The position numbers were made by a program, and so were the translations under genes. A DNA stretch of 45,178 nt from JBFYTX01 sp963739515. Lineage in GTDB: Bacteria > Chloroflexota > Dehalococcoidia > Dehalococcoidales > RBG-16-60-22. The stretch spans positions 1 to 45,178 of the forward strand of contig CAVUAO010000007.1 in assembly GCA_963739515.1 (NCBI GenBank), written 5' to 3'. This document shows positions 7,759 to 15,850 of the stretch, one piece after another (positions within the stretch are counted from its first letter, which is position 1; every line of letters begins with the position of its first letter). The notes under the pieces were generated by a model, which made no database searches, was not told the DNA's origin, and was given only the letters and a program-made list of their open reading frames with translations.

Positions 7759-9852
7759 ATGGCAAAAACCAAGATAAATATCGACGGTAGGGAAATAGAA
7801 GCGGAAGCGGGGAAAAGCATCCTCGAAACGTCGCTCGAAGCCGGGATTTACATCCCCTTTTTATGCCATCACCCCGACCTGACCCCAACGGGAGACTGCA
7901 AACTGTGCGTGGTGGAGGTGGAGGGCAACGACGAACTCATTGTTTCCTGCACGACCCCGATTACCGAAGGCATGAAGGTCAAGACCAAGACCGCAAAGGT
8001 GGCGGCGGCGCGGCGGCAGGCCATGGAAAAAATCCTCGAAGGGCATCCGGCGGACTGCAGCACCTGTATCAAATACCTCAACTGCGAACTGCAATCGCTC
8101 AAGCAATACACCAGCGACGAGGAATATAAAATTAAGGGTCGGGCCAGGCTGTTCGCCGTGGACAACCGCAACCCGCTGTTCACCATCGACGCCAATAAAT
8201 GCGTCATGTGCACCCGCTGCGTGAGGGCGTGCAAAGAGTTGAGGGGGGTGGGGGTGCTCATGGAAAAAACGAAGGACGGTGAAAGATATATCGGGACGGT
8301 CGACGATTTGACGCTGGCGTTAGCCGACTGCCGTTTCTGCGGCGCCTGCGCGGAGGCCTGCCCGAGCGGGGCCATCATGGATAAGGACGAGCTGACCAAG
8401 GGGAAAAACAGGAAGACCGCCTTACTGCCGTGCCGCAACACGTGCCCGGCGGAAATAGACGTGCCGTCATATCTGCGTTTTATCGGCGAGAAGGACTATG
8501 CCGCGGCCGCGGCGGTCATCAGAGAGAAGGTCCCCTTCCCCGAGGTGCTGGGGTACGTCTGCGACCGCCCCTGCGAGGACGTGTGCCGCCGCGGAGAAGT
8601 TAACCAGGCGATTTCTATCCGAGAGCTTAAACGCTTTGCCGCGACGCATGACGAAACCGAGGCACGGACGAGAAGAAAACCATCGACCGGGAAAAAGGCG
8701 GCGATAGTGGGAGCCGGCCCCGCCGGCCTGACGGCCGCCTATTACCTGGCGAGGCAGGGGCACGAAGTGACCGTATTCGAGGGGCTGCCGGAGGCGGGAG
8801 GAATGCTGCGCTATGGCATTCCCGAATACCGCCTGCCCAGGAAAGTACTCGAAAGAGAAATTAAATACGTCGAGGATACGGGCGTGGTCATTAAAACCGG
8901 CACGCGGGCGGCGTCGATAGACCATCTTTTCGAACAGGGCTACGACGGCGTCATCGCGGCGGTGGGGACGCACCGGGGGCAAAAGCTGAGGATTCCCGGC
9001 GCGGACAATGCCGGCGTGCTGATAGGAGTGGATTTTCTCAGGGAGATAAATCTGGGGAAAAAAGTGAGCATCGGCAACAACGTCGCTGTGCTGGGGGGAG
9101 GCAATGTCGCCTGCGACTGCGCGCGGGCGGCGAGAAGGTTAGGCGCGCAGGTAAAGATAGCCTGCCTCGAAACCAGAGAAACAATGCCCGCGGCGAAAGA
9201 GGAAATCGAGCAGGGGGAGGCGGAGGGGATAAGCATTTACCCCGGGAGGACTTTCACGCGGATAATCAGCGAAAACGGAAAGATTAAAGGCGTGGCCTGC
9301 CTCGAAGTAAGCTCACTGACCTTCGATGAAGAGAAAAATCCGCAGATAGAGACTAAAGAAAATTCGGGGCACGTCCTCGAAGCCGATACCGTCATCTTCG
9401 CCATAGGACAGAGGCCAGAGATACCGGAGGGGTTCGGGCTGGAGACCGGAGCGGGCAATTGCGTCGTCGTAGACCCGTTTACTTTTACGACAAATAAAGA
9501 AGGGGTCTTCGCCGCCGGCGACGCTGTGAACGGGACGAGTTCGGTCATCAAAGCCATCGCGTCCGGTCGGAAAGCGGCGATAGCGCTGGACAAATATCTG
9601 GGCGGGAGCGGCGATATCGACGAAAGGCTGGCGCCGATAATAGAGCTAAAGAAAAATATAGGGCTGTGGGAAGGTTTTGCATCACTGGAGAGGTGCCCGG
9701 ACTCATTAATCCCCGCGGCAAAGCGAATAAAAAGTTTTTGCCGCGTCGTTAAAGACATGGACGAAAAGACGGCGGAAGGTGAAGCCAAGCGCTGCCTGCA
9801 ATGCGACTTAAGGCTGAAAATAACGCCGATCAAGTTCTGGAGCGCTTACTAG
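7759..9852 (+). CDS. NuoG-like FeS head fused to GltD-like NAD(P)H flavin oxidoreductase
   Basis: A 697-residue fusion. Residues 1-80 form a [2Fe-2S] domain with C36-x10-C47-x2-C50-x13-C64, the exact NuoG spacing. Next is an H-x3-C-x2-C-x5-C site (HPADCSTCIKYLNC), then two 4Fe-4S motifs (CVMCTRCVRAC and CRFCGACAEAC). From about residue 225 a glutamate-synthase small-subunit-like module follows, with CRNTCPAEIDVPSY and CDRPCEDVC cysteines, an FAD site GAGPAGLTAAYYL, an NAD(P) site LGGGNVACDCA and the FAD-closing VFAAGDAV. Such proteins shuttle electrons between NAD(P)H and ferredoxin-type carriers, sometimes by bifurcation. In this operon it probably re-oxidises or feeds the AOR; that partnership is inferred. 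Confidence 0.9.
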   Translation: MAKTKINIDGREIEAEAGKSILETSLEAGIYIPFLCHHPDLTPTGDCKLCVVEVEGNDELIVSCTTPITEGMKVKTKTAKVAAARRQAMEKILEGHPADCSTCIKYLNCELQSLKQYTSDEEYKIKGRARLFAVDNRNPLFTIDANKCVMCTRCVRACKELRGVGVLMEKTKDGERYIGTVDDLTLALADCRFCGACAEACPSGAIMDKDELTKGKNRKTALLPCRNTCPAEIDVPSYLRFIGEKDYAAAAAVIREKVPFPEVLGYVCDRPCEDVCRRGEVNQAISIRELKRFAATHDETEARTRRKPSTGKKAAIVGAGPAGLTAAYYLARQGHEVTVFEGLPEAGGMLRYGIPEYRLPRKVLEREIKYVEDTGVVIKTGTRAASIDHLFEQGYDGVIAAVGTHRGQKLRIPGADNAGVLIGVDFLREINLGKKVSIGNNVAVLGGGNVACDCARAARRLGAQVKIACLETRETMPAAKEEIEQGEAEGISIYPGRTFTRIISENGKIKGVACLEVSSLTFDEEKNPQIETKENSGHVLEADTVIFAIGQRPEIPEGFGLETGAGNCVVVDPFTFTTNKEGVFAAGDAVNGTSSVIKAIASGRKAAIALDKYLGGSGDIDERLAPIIELKKNIGLWEGFASLERCPDSLIPAAKRIKSFCRVVKDMDEKTAEGEAKRCLQCDLRLKITPIKFWSAY

Positions 9853-9886
9853 TAATTAGTAACTAGTTATTAGTTATTAGTAAACA
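9850..9886. repeat. short AT-rich tandem motif
   Basis: The 48-base gap before the next gene holds three to four overlapping copies of an AGTTATTAGT-like word (tagtaattagtaac, then tagttattagttattag). It is a simple-sequence tract and shows no promoter that I can defend. Confidence 0.5.
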
Positions 9887-9900
9887 GTTTGGAGGCAAAG

Positions 9901-11349
9901 ATGAATCCGATACCGGCGCAAACGGAGATAGTTATCGTGGGTTCGGGGGCGGCGGGGCTGGCGGCGGCGCTGACGGCGGCGGAGGGGGGCGCTAAAGTTA
10001 TCGTTTTCGAAAAGGAACGCTCGCCGGGGGGCACTTCAAACTTTTTCGAGGGCACTTTCGCCGTCGAAAGCGCCATGCAGCGGGAGAGATACATTACCTA
10101 CAGCAAGGACGAGGCTTTCAAGAACATCATGGAGTACAGCCACTGGGTAGCCAACCCGCGGCTCGTGCGGGCCATCATCAACGAGTCCGGAGGCACGATC
10201 GCCTGGCTGCAGCAAGAGGGTATCGTCTTTACCGATGCCACGATAAATATGCCGGACTCACCGCGCACTTACCACGTTATCAAGGGAAAAGGAGAGGCGG
10301 TGGTCAAAACGCTCGTCACCAAAGCCAAAGAAAAAGGGGTCGATATCCGCCTGGCCACGCCCGCTAAAAGAATCATCAAGCAGGGGGAGCGCATAACAGG
10401 AATAGTAGCGGAAGTGGACGGAGAAGAGGCGCAGGTCAGCACCAGGGCGGTCATCATCGCCAGCGGCGGCTACGCCAACAACAAAGATTGGATAAAAAAG
10501 TACACCGGCTTCGACCTTGGGGTCAATTTAATGCCGGTGGGCAACGTCGATAAAACCGGAGACGGCATCCGCATGGCCTGGGAAGTCGGGGCGGCGGACG
10601 AGGGTAAAAGCCTGCTAGAGCTTTACCGAGTAGGGCCGATAGGGCCAGAGTTCGCCATGGCTGGGCAAATCGAGGTCGCCGTCATCCAGCCTTACCTGTG
10701 GGTGAATTCGAGAGGCGAACGATTCTGCGACGAGTCGATCGCTTTTTACGATTCCCTGGTGGGTAACGCCAGCGCCAGATACAAAGAAGGCTACACTTTC
10801 AGCGTATTCAACGACGCGGTAATACAGCGCATGCTGGAGAGAGGCATCGATAAGAACCCGATGATGTACTTTCTCCCGGGGAGCAAACCGACCGATATTT
10901 ACCGGGAACTAAATACGGCGCTGGAGAGAGGCACCACCGAGATTTTCGCCGCCGATTCCGTGGAAGAGCTGGCCAGGAAAATGGGCGTTAATCCGGATGT
11001 TTTAAAGTCGACCATCGAAAAATATAACGAAGGCTGCGAAAAGCGTTACGACGACCTTTTTGCCAAAGACCCCAAATATCTCTTTCCGGTAAAAGGGCCG
11101 AAATATTACGCCATCAGAGCGTGGACAGTCTTCCTAGGGACGATGGGGGGCATAAAAATCAACGAAAAGACCGAGGTGGTGAGTAAAAAAGAGACCGTCA
11201 TCCCCGGCTTATACGCGGCGGGGTTCGACGCGGGGGGCATGTACGGGGACAGCTATCCGATAAAATGCTCGTCGGGGCTGGCGTCGGCATTTGCCCTGAA
11301 CTCCGGGCGTCTAGCGGGGAAGAACGCGCTTAAGTTCCTGGGGAAATAG
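9901..11349 (+). CDS. FAD-dependent fumarate-reductase/ketosteroid-dehydrogenase-like flavoprotein
   Basis: A 482-residue member of the FAD_binding_2 family (fumarate reductase flavoprotein, 3-ketosteroid dehydrogenase, urocanate reductase). The N-terminal Rossmann motif is VGSGAAGLAAALTAAEGG. GGTSNFFEGTF and, later, GGYANNK and GLYAAGFDAGGMYGDSYP match the family. Start ATG 9901 is chosen because GGAGG sits at the right distance; an in-frame TTG at 9889 overlaps that ribosome site. It is last in the plus-strand operon. No haem or flavin-transfer domain is attached, so it needs an external electron partner, perhaps the preceding protein. It would reduce or introduce a C=C bond next to a carbonyl; the substrate is unknown. 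Confidence 0.9.
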   Translation: MNPIPAQTEIVIVGSGAAGLAAALTAAEGGAKVIVFEKERSPGGTSNFFEGTFAVESAMQRERYITYSKDEAFKNIMEYSHWVANPRLVRAIINESGGTIAWLQQEGIVFTDATINMPDSPRTYHVIKGKGEAVVKTLVTKAKEKGVDIRLATPAKRIIKQGERITGIVAEVDGEEAQVSTRAVIIASGGYANNKDWIKKYTGFDLGVNLMPVGNVDKTGDGIRMAWEVGAADEGKSLLELYRVGPIGPEFAMAGQIEVAVIQPYLWVNSRGERFCDESIAFYDSLVGNASARYKEGYTFSVFNDAVIQRMLERGIDKNPMMYFLPGSKPTDIYRELNTALERGTTEIFAADSVEELARKMGVNPDVLKSTIEKYNEGCEKRYDDLFAKDPKYLFPVKGPKYYAIRAWTVFLGTMGGIKINEKTEVVSKKETVIPGLYAAGFDAGGMYGDSYPIKCSSGLASAFALNSGRLAGKNALKFLGK

Positions 11350-11374
11350 GTTTTTCAAAATTTCTTGAAAGGGC

Positions 11375-11774
11375 GATACCTCACCCCTTACCCATCTCCA
11401 AACAGATACATAACGCCTGATGAAGATATTTTGTTTGGAGAGGGGAAGTGATTTTGAGAGGGGCTAGCGCCCCTCTCGGCGAGCTACTCCCTCAAAAACG
11501 AGCAAGTGCCTAATAGGGGTCTCTTTCAGGCACTTCCTTGAGACAACGGGGCGTTTAAGAGGGGTGAGGGCGAAGAAAAAACCCTCTCAATCTCCCTTTA
11601 CGAAAGGGATAAGCTATCCCCGTACCGCCTTTTCCCCATACTCTAATTAGTTTGATTTAAGAGGGCGTTTAAGAGGAGTAAAACCCCTCTTTTCTAGTTT
11701 CCCCCTCTCAAACAAAAAATGGCTCGGATTCAAAAAATGCGCCTATTTGAGAGGGGGACAGGGGTGAGTATAGA
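11375..11774. repeat. hairpin repeat R2 (full copy with internal insertions)
   Basis: Lies between the two convergent catabolic operons. It begins ATACCTCACCCC and ends GGGGTGAGTAT, which are inverted ends. Hairpin 1 is TCTCCAAACA/TGTTTGGAGA (11395-11404 with 11432-11441), 27-base loop. Hairpin 2 is GAGAGGGGC/GCCCCTCTC (11456-11464 with 11469-11477), loop TAGC. Hairpin 3 is 11671-11678 with 11684-11691, one mismatch. Hairpin 4 is CCCCCTCTCAAA/TTTGAGAGGGGG (11701-11712 with 11746-11757), 33-base loop. Relative to R4 it has two extra blocks: a hairpin AAGTGCCT/AGGCACTT (11504-11511 with 11528-11535), and about 114 bases between two copies of GGGCGTTTAAGAGG (11549, 11663). Confidence 0.85.
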
Positions 11775-11801
11775 AAATGAACCGTATAAATGATTCTGTG
11801 A

Positions 11802-12866
11802 TTACTGCCTTGAAGGAAGGGCGACGATAGCCGAGCCGGGGGCGGTGACCAGACCGGCCTGATTCTCCACCCAGATATCGCATTCGACCAGATGTTCGCC
11901 ATTCTCGATACGCTTGTCCTTTACCTTTCCCTTAACAGTATTGATATCGCCCATAATGCTGGGATGCCGTATCTGGCAGGACAGCTTTTTCAAAGTGCCG
12001 TTGTCCCCCATCCAGTCGGTCAAGAACTGGCCCAGCCAGCAGACCCGCTGGGGACCGTAATCGGACGCATTTTCCAGTCCGGCGCGCTTCTGCATCGCCT
12101 CGCGGGAAAAGCCGATTTCCAGCGATTCCCGTTTTTGCTCAATGCGGCGCGGCATCCCCGAAACGAAAAGTCCGAAGCGGATAATTTCCATCATCGTTAA
12201 AAGCCCTTTTTCCAGCGTGGGCGTCATTTCCTCGCCCACGCTAACGTCCTCCCAGAAACGCGGCGCGGCGCCGCGCCGCTGACGCTCGAAGGCCAGGAGG
12301 TCGGGCGATTTAGCGGCCACGCCGGGCTTCGACGCCCTATCGAACTTCACCGCCTGCTTTTCCGGCGGCTTAAAGCGGCAGATGGTGGTGCGGATAAGGC
12401 CGATAAGCTCGCGGCGCTGGTTATAGTAATAAGCCTCGCCGGTGGCAAAGAGCATCGGTCCCAGAGACCGGCTCTCTTTACGTTCTATACCGATACTCTT
12501 AGCCTTGACCGCCGAAAATTCATCGCCGAGGCAGATAGGATGGAAGAATTCGAGCTCGGCCCCGGCGTAAAGGAGACTTAAATTCATGGCGGGCGGAGCG
12601 CCGGGCGGTCCTAAAGCCGGGGTGCTGCCGTGGTGGACGTTATACAGGAAGGTGGGTGGGGCGATAATGCCGCCGAATCGGGTATTACGGGCGTACGTCT
12701 CGTTAATCCAGAGAGGATTGGCGTCCCCGACGGCGTCGGCGAAGTTCATAATGTTGTCCCGCGTAGCGGCGACGACAAAGCGCTGCGGGGTGAGGTCGAC
12801 CTCGATGTCGATACCTTTTTTAAAAGCCTGTTCAAAACTACCTAGAGCGTTTGTTTTATCGAGCAT
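11802..12866 (-). CDS. MaoC-like hydratase, double hotdog (FAS1-like dehydratase N-domain)
   Basis: A 354-residue protein with two hotdog domains. The N-terminal half has the MaoC_dehydrat_N pattern: DNIMNFADAVGDANPLWIN, then YARNTRFGGIIAPPTF. The second domain (from about residue 200, FWEDVSVGEEM) is more divergent. Such proteins hydrate 2-enoyl-CoA to 3-hydroxyacyl-CoA. It is the last gene of the minus-strand operon, behind a DUF35 protein and a thiolase-like protein. That trio matches the hydratase-DUF35-aldolase set of steroid side-chain catabolism (ChsH1/ChsH2-Ltp2), except that here DUF35 is a separate chain. The hydratase fold is likely; the substrate is unknown. Confidence 0.85.
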   Translation of the reverse strand: MLDKTNALGSFEQAFKKGIDIEVDLTPQRFVVAATRDNIMNFADAVGDANPLWINETYARNTRFGGIIAPPTFLYNVHHGSTPALGPPGAPPAMNLSLLYAGAELEFFHPICLGDEFSAVKAKSIGIERKESRSLGPMLFATGEAYYYNQRRELIGLIRTTICRFKPPEKQAVKFDRASKPGVAAKSPDLLAFERQRRGAAPRFWEDVSVGEEMTPTLEKGLLTMMEIIRFGLFVSGMPRRIEQKRESLEIGFSREAMQKRAGLENASDYGPQRVCWLGQFLTDWMGDNGTLKKLSCQIRHPSIMGDINTVKGKVKDKRIENGEHLVECDIWVENQAGLVTAPGSAIVALPSRQ

Positions 12867-12881
12867 TTAAACCCCTCCCCC

Positions 12882-12945
12882 GGATTCTTCGCTACGCTCA
12901 GAATGACAGTAACGTTGGCTGGATTCCAGCTTACGCCGGAATGAC
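12882..12945. repeat. two interspersed repeat words of the GAATGACA type
   Basis: GGATTCTTCGCTACGCTCAG then AATGACA (12882-12908), and GGATTCCAGCTTACGCCGGA then ATGACA (12921-12946). Both are familiar dispersed intergenic words in many bacterial genomes. They fill the gap between the MaoC and DUF35 genes and carry no coding signal. Confidence 0.6.
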
Positions 12946-12959
12946 AATAAAAAATAATT

Positions 12960-13364
12960 TTATCCTGACGGCCTGAACTTGGGCAGGGATATTTCTTCAT
13001 TTATATCTTCAAAGACCACCTCGCCCGGCATGCCGATATAGATGTCCTCGTTGGGGCAATCGACGATGTTCGTCATCAGCAAAGGGCCTTCCGCCAGTTT
13101 AACGTAAGCGACATTATAAGGGATATCGTTTTGCCAGGCGGGGTGAAACGCCTGACGGTAAATGCAGAAGGTAAAGACATTACCACGGCCACTCGATTCG
13201 ACCCAGTCACCGAGGGAGCTACCGCAGGAGCAATCAACTATTTGAGTGTAGAACATACCACAGTCAGGGCATTTATAGAGCAAAAGCTCGTGCCGCCGGG
13301 CGGCATCCCAAAAGGGCTTGTTCGAGGCGGTGATTAATGGTAAAGCCTTTTTTGTTTCCGGCAT
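12960..13364 (-). CDS. DUF35 zinc-ribbon/OB-fold protein, thiolase partner
   Basis: A 134-residue protein with an N-terminal zinc ribbon (C32, C35, C45, C47) followed by an OB-fold, the DUF35 arrangement. DUF35 proteins bind thiolase-like partners; examples are archaeal acetoacetyl-CoA thiolase/HMG-CoA synthase and the ChsH2 domain that binds the Ltp2 aldolase. The start has GAGGAG upstream of the ATG. The gene begins four bases after the thiolase-like stop, so the two are coupled and very probably form one complex. No catalytic residues of its own are expected. Confidence 0.9.
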   Translation of the reverse strand: MPETKKALPLITASNKPFWDAARRHELLLYKCPDCGMFYTQIVDCSCGSSLGDWVESSGRGNVFTFCIYRQAFHPAWQNDIPYNVAYVKLAEGPLLMTNIVDCPNEDIYIGMPGEVVFEDINEEISLPKFRPSG

Positions 13365-13367
13365 ATT

Positions 13368-14525
13368 TTATCTCCTCAGGATACAGCAGGTAGCGGCACT
13401 GCCGCTGTCCACCATACCGCCGAGTCCGGTCACCATACAGATTTCGGCGTCTTTCACCTGGCAGGCGCCGCCCTCGCCGCGCATCTGCCGGATGCCCTCG
13501 GTCAACTGGGTAAAGCCCATCAGGTAGCCCCAGGACAAAGCCGTGCCCGAGGTATTGGAAGGAAATTGGCCATCCAACTTAAGATTCCCCGCCGCGACGA
13601 AAGGGCCGGCCTCGCCCTTTTTACAGATACCGTAGGACTCCAGCTGCGAGAGGAGGAAAATGGTGAAAGCGTCATAGAATTCCGCCACGTCAACGTCTTT
13701 AAGGGCAATACCGGCCATACCGAAAGCCTGCTCTTTGGCTTTGTCCGCCATAAAGCCATCGAAGTGATGAATAGCCTCCAGAGAATGCCCCATAACCCTG
13801 AGAGAGTGGTCGATGCCGTAGCCCATAACGTAAACCGGCCGTTTTTTATAGTCCCGAGTACGCTCCGCCGAGGTGATTATCAGCGCGACGGCACCGTCAT
13901 TGACCAGACAGAAATCATAAAGACACAGCGGCTCAACGACCATGCGGGCGCTGAGATAGTCGTCCATCGTGATTTTTCTATCGTGCATGATGGCCTCGGG
14001 CCGGTGATTGGCATACTCCCGCAGGGTGAGGGCTATCGCGCCGAGCTGCTCGCGTTTGAGTCCGTAAAGGTGCATGTACCGCTGCGCCAAGCAGGCGGCG
14101 GTAGCGCCCGGGCCGTACCAACCGTAAGCTCCCGGGGTACTCGGGCTGGACGGCGGACCGCCCATACCAGAGCCGCGCCGACTGGCCGCGCTGGCGGCAT
14201 GGACAAGAATACAGGTATGGCAGAGGCCGGACTCCATCGCGCCGACAGCCATGGCGACCATGATGTTGGCGTAGGAACCGAGACTGGCGACCTGCCAGAC
14301 CAGCGAAGCGGGGACGCCCGCCATCTGGAGGGGTAGAGTATCGTTCAGCCCGCCGCCGATGCCCGGCTGAAAGATATAGCCGTCGACTTCGTTCGCCTTC
14401 ATGCCGGCGTCCGCCAGCGCCAGCCTGATAGCCTGAGCGGCCAGCTCATCGGGGGTCATCTCCGGGACTTTACCGAGTCGGGTCAGACCCACGCCCACAA
14501 AGGCGTATTTATCTTTAATAGTCAT
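13368..14525 (-). CDS. thiolase-like (SCP2/Ltp2-type) protein lacking nucleophilic Cys
   Basis: A 385-residue thiolase-superfamily protein. Where thiolases carry the acyl-accepting cysteine (ACASG), this one reads VASLGSY, with Ser81 at that place. The second signature, GHPxGATG in thiolases, is replaced by NTSGTALSWGYLMG (from residue 324), followed by the usual EGIRQMRG helix. This matches the Ltp2-like group, which catalyses retro-aldol C-C cleavage of 3-hydroxyacyl-CoA instead of thiolysis. The flanking DUF35 and MaoC genes strengthen that reading. I see the lost cysteine directly; aldolase activity is inference. Confidence 0.88.
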   Translation of the reverse strand: MTIKDKYAFVGVGLTRLGKVPEMTPDELAAQAIRLALADAGMKANEVDGYIFQPGIGGGLNDTLPLQMAGVPASLVWQVASLGSYANIMVAMAVGAMESGLCHTCILVHAASAASRRGSGMGGPPSSPSTPGAYGWYGPGATAACLAQRYMHLYGLKREQLGAIALTLREYANHRPEAIMHDRKITMDDYLSARMVVEPLCLYDFCLVNDGAVALIITSAERTRDYKKRPVYVMGYGIDHSLRVMGHSLEAIHHFDGFMADKAKEQAFGMAGIALKDVDVAEFYDAFTIFLLSQLESYGICKKGEAGPFVAAGNLKLDGQFPSNTSGTALSWGYLMGFTQLTEGIRQMRGEGGACQVKDAEICMVTGLGGMVDSGSAATCCILRR

Positions 14526-14539
14526 TCAACTCTATCCCA

Positions 14540-14590
14540 GATGAGATTGCCACGCCTCCCGACTGCGGTCGGGATGGCTCGCAATGACAG
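14540..14590. repeat. dispersed repeat (GTCATTGCGAG...GGCAATCTCAT type)
   Basis: On the minus strand, CTGTCATTGCGAGCCATCCC runs into a palindrome TCCCGACCGCAGTCGGGA and ends GCGTGGCAATCTCATCTG. It fills the 66-base gap between a CoA-transferase and the thiolase-like gene inside an operon. This word type is widespread in bacterial intergenic DNA. Confidence 0.65.
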
Positions 14591-14591
14591 T

Positions 14592-15848
14592 CTAATCAAA
14601 GACGCCTTCCTTCGCCATCCTCTTAAAGTCGGCGGCGGGAATGCCGAGGACCTCCGTGCAGATGTACTCGGTGTGCTCCCCCAAAAAGACGGGGCGGTGC
14701 AGCTCGGCGGCGGTATCCGAAAGCGTAAAGCCGGGCGGGTGAAAGAACTTCTGCTTGCCCAGATAGGGATGCTCAATCTCGTGAAAGAAATCGTAAACGG
14801 CGAGCTGCGGGTCTTTTTCCGAGTCCTCCGCCGTAGCGATAATGCCCGCCGCGACGCCTTTTTGCTGCATCATCGTCATAACCTGCGCGGCGGTGTGTTG
14901 AGACGTCCATGCGTTGACATATTTATCCAGTTCATCGCTATTATCGATGCGCCCCCCGATAGTGGCGAACCGAGCGTCTTTAGTCCAATCAGGACTGCCC
15001 ACCACCTCGCAAAAGCCCTCCCACTCTTTATCCGTCTGGACGGTGATTGCCACCCACCTGTCTTCGCCGCGGCAGCGGTAGGCGCCGTGGGGAGCGGCGC
15101 AAGGGCTGCTATTCCCCCGCAGCTTCAACTCCCTGCCGTTAGCCGAATAATCCAATATAAGGGGCGATAAATAGTTAATACCAGTCTCAATCTGGGACTG
15201 GTCGATGCACTGGCCCTGGCCGGTGCGCTGCTGGTAATCAATGGCGGTAAGCAGCGCCAGCCCGCCGAACAGGGGCGAAAGATGGTCGGTATAAAAAGAC
15301 GAAATGGGCACCGGAGGGCGGTCGGGCCAGCCGGTGATGGTGTAAAAACCCGTGAGGCTGGTGACCGTCTGGCCATAGCCCGGCTGACCAGCCATCGAGC
15401 CGGTGTGGCCGTAGCCGGCGGTGCGGTGCATGATAAGCCGGGGGTTGATTTTCTTTAATTCCTCGTAGCCCAAGCCCCACTTTTCCAGCGTGCCGGTAGT
15501 AAAGCTCTCCACGAGGACGTCCGCCCATCTCGCCAGCTTTTTAAATATCTCTATCGCCTGGGGATTATTTAAGTTCAAGCTAATGCCGTACTTTTTCACG
15601 GGGTGGGTCACGGCGAAGGTGGGACCGAACTCAAGGCGCTTGCGGGGGTCTGTTTTAAGCTCAGCGGCGAATTGTTCCATCAACTGCGGGTTCATATTGC
15701 CCCCCTGCCGGGTGATATCGGGTCGGGAGGCGCTTTCGATGCGGACGACCATGGCGCCGTAATAAGCCAGGAAATTAGCCTGGAAAGGGCCTACACCACC
15801 CCAGGTAAAGTCCAGGACCTTTAAGCCTTCAAAGGGCCGTTTGGCCAT
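14592..15848 (-). CDS. CaiB/BaiF (type III) CoA-transferase
   Basis: A 418-residue family III CoA-transferase, which moves CoA between an acyl-CoA donor and a carboxylate through an aspartyl-CoA intermediate. FEGLKVLDFTWGGVGPF at the N-terminus, VLVESFTTGTLEKWGLGYEEL and GYGHTGSMAGQPGY are family features. The catalytic Asp is expected near IDQSQIETG or just upstream, but I cannot fix it by eye. It is paired with a second CoA-transferase that ends two bases upstream, a tandem arrangement often seen where the two form a heteromer, as in benzylsuccinate CoA-transferase. Confidence 0.92.
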   Translation of the reverse strand: MAKRPFEGLKVLDFTWGGVGPFQANFLAYYGAMVVRIESASRPDITRQGGNMNPQLMEQFAAELKTDPRKRLEFGPTFAVTHPVKKYGISLNLNNPQAIEIFKKLARWADVLVESFTTGTLEKWGLGYEELKKINPRLIMHRTAGYGHTGSMAGQPGYGQTVTSLTGFYTITGWPDRPPVPISSFYTDHLSPLFGGLALLTAIDYQQRTGQGQCIDQSQIETGINYLSPLILDYSANGRELKLRGNSSPCAAPHGAYRCRGEDRWVAITVQTDKEWEGFCEVVGSPDWTKDARFATIGGRIDNSDELDKYVNAWTSQHTAAQVMTMMQQKGVAAGIIATAEDSEKDPQLAVYDFFHEIEHPYLGKQKFFHPPGFTLSDTAAELHRPVFLGEHTEYICTEVLGIPAADFKRMAKEGVFD

Positions 15849-15850
15849 CG

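Noticed and set aside
11375..11774. CRISPR array
   Set aside because: The repeat words are palindromic, irregularly spaced and occur inside larger unlike elements; there are no uniform repeat-spacer units and no cas genes.
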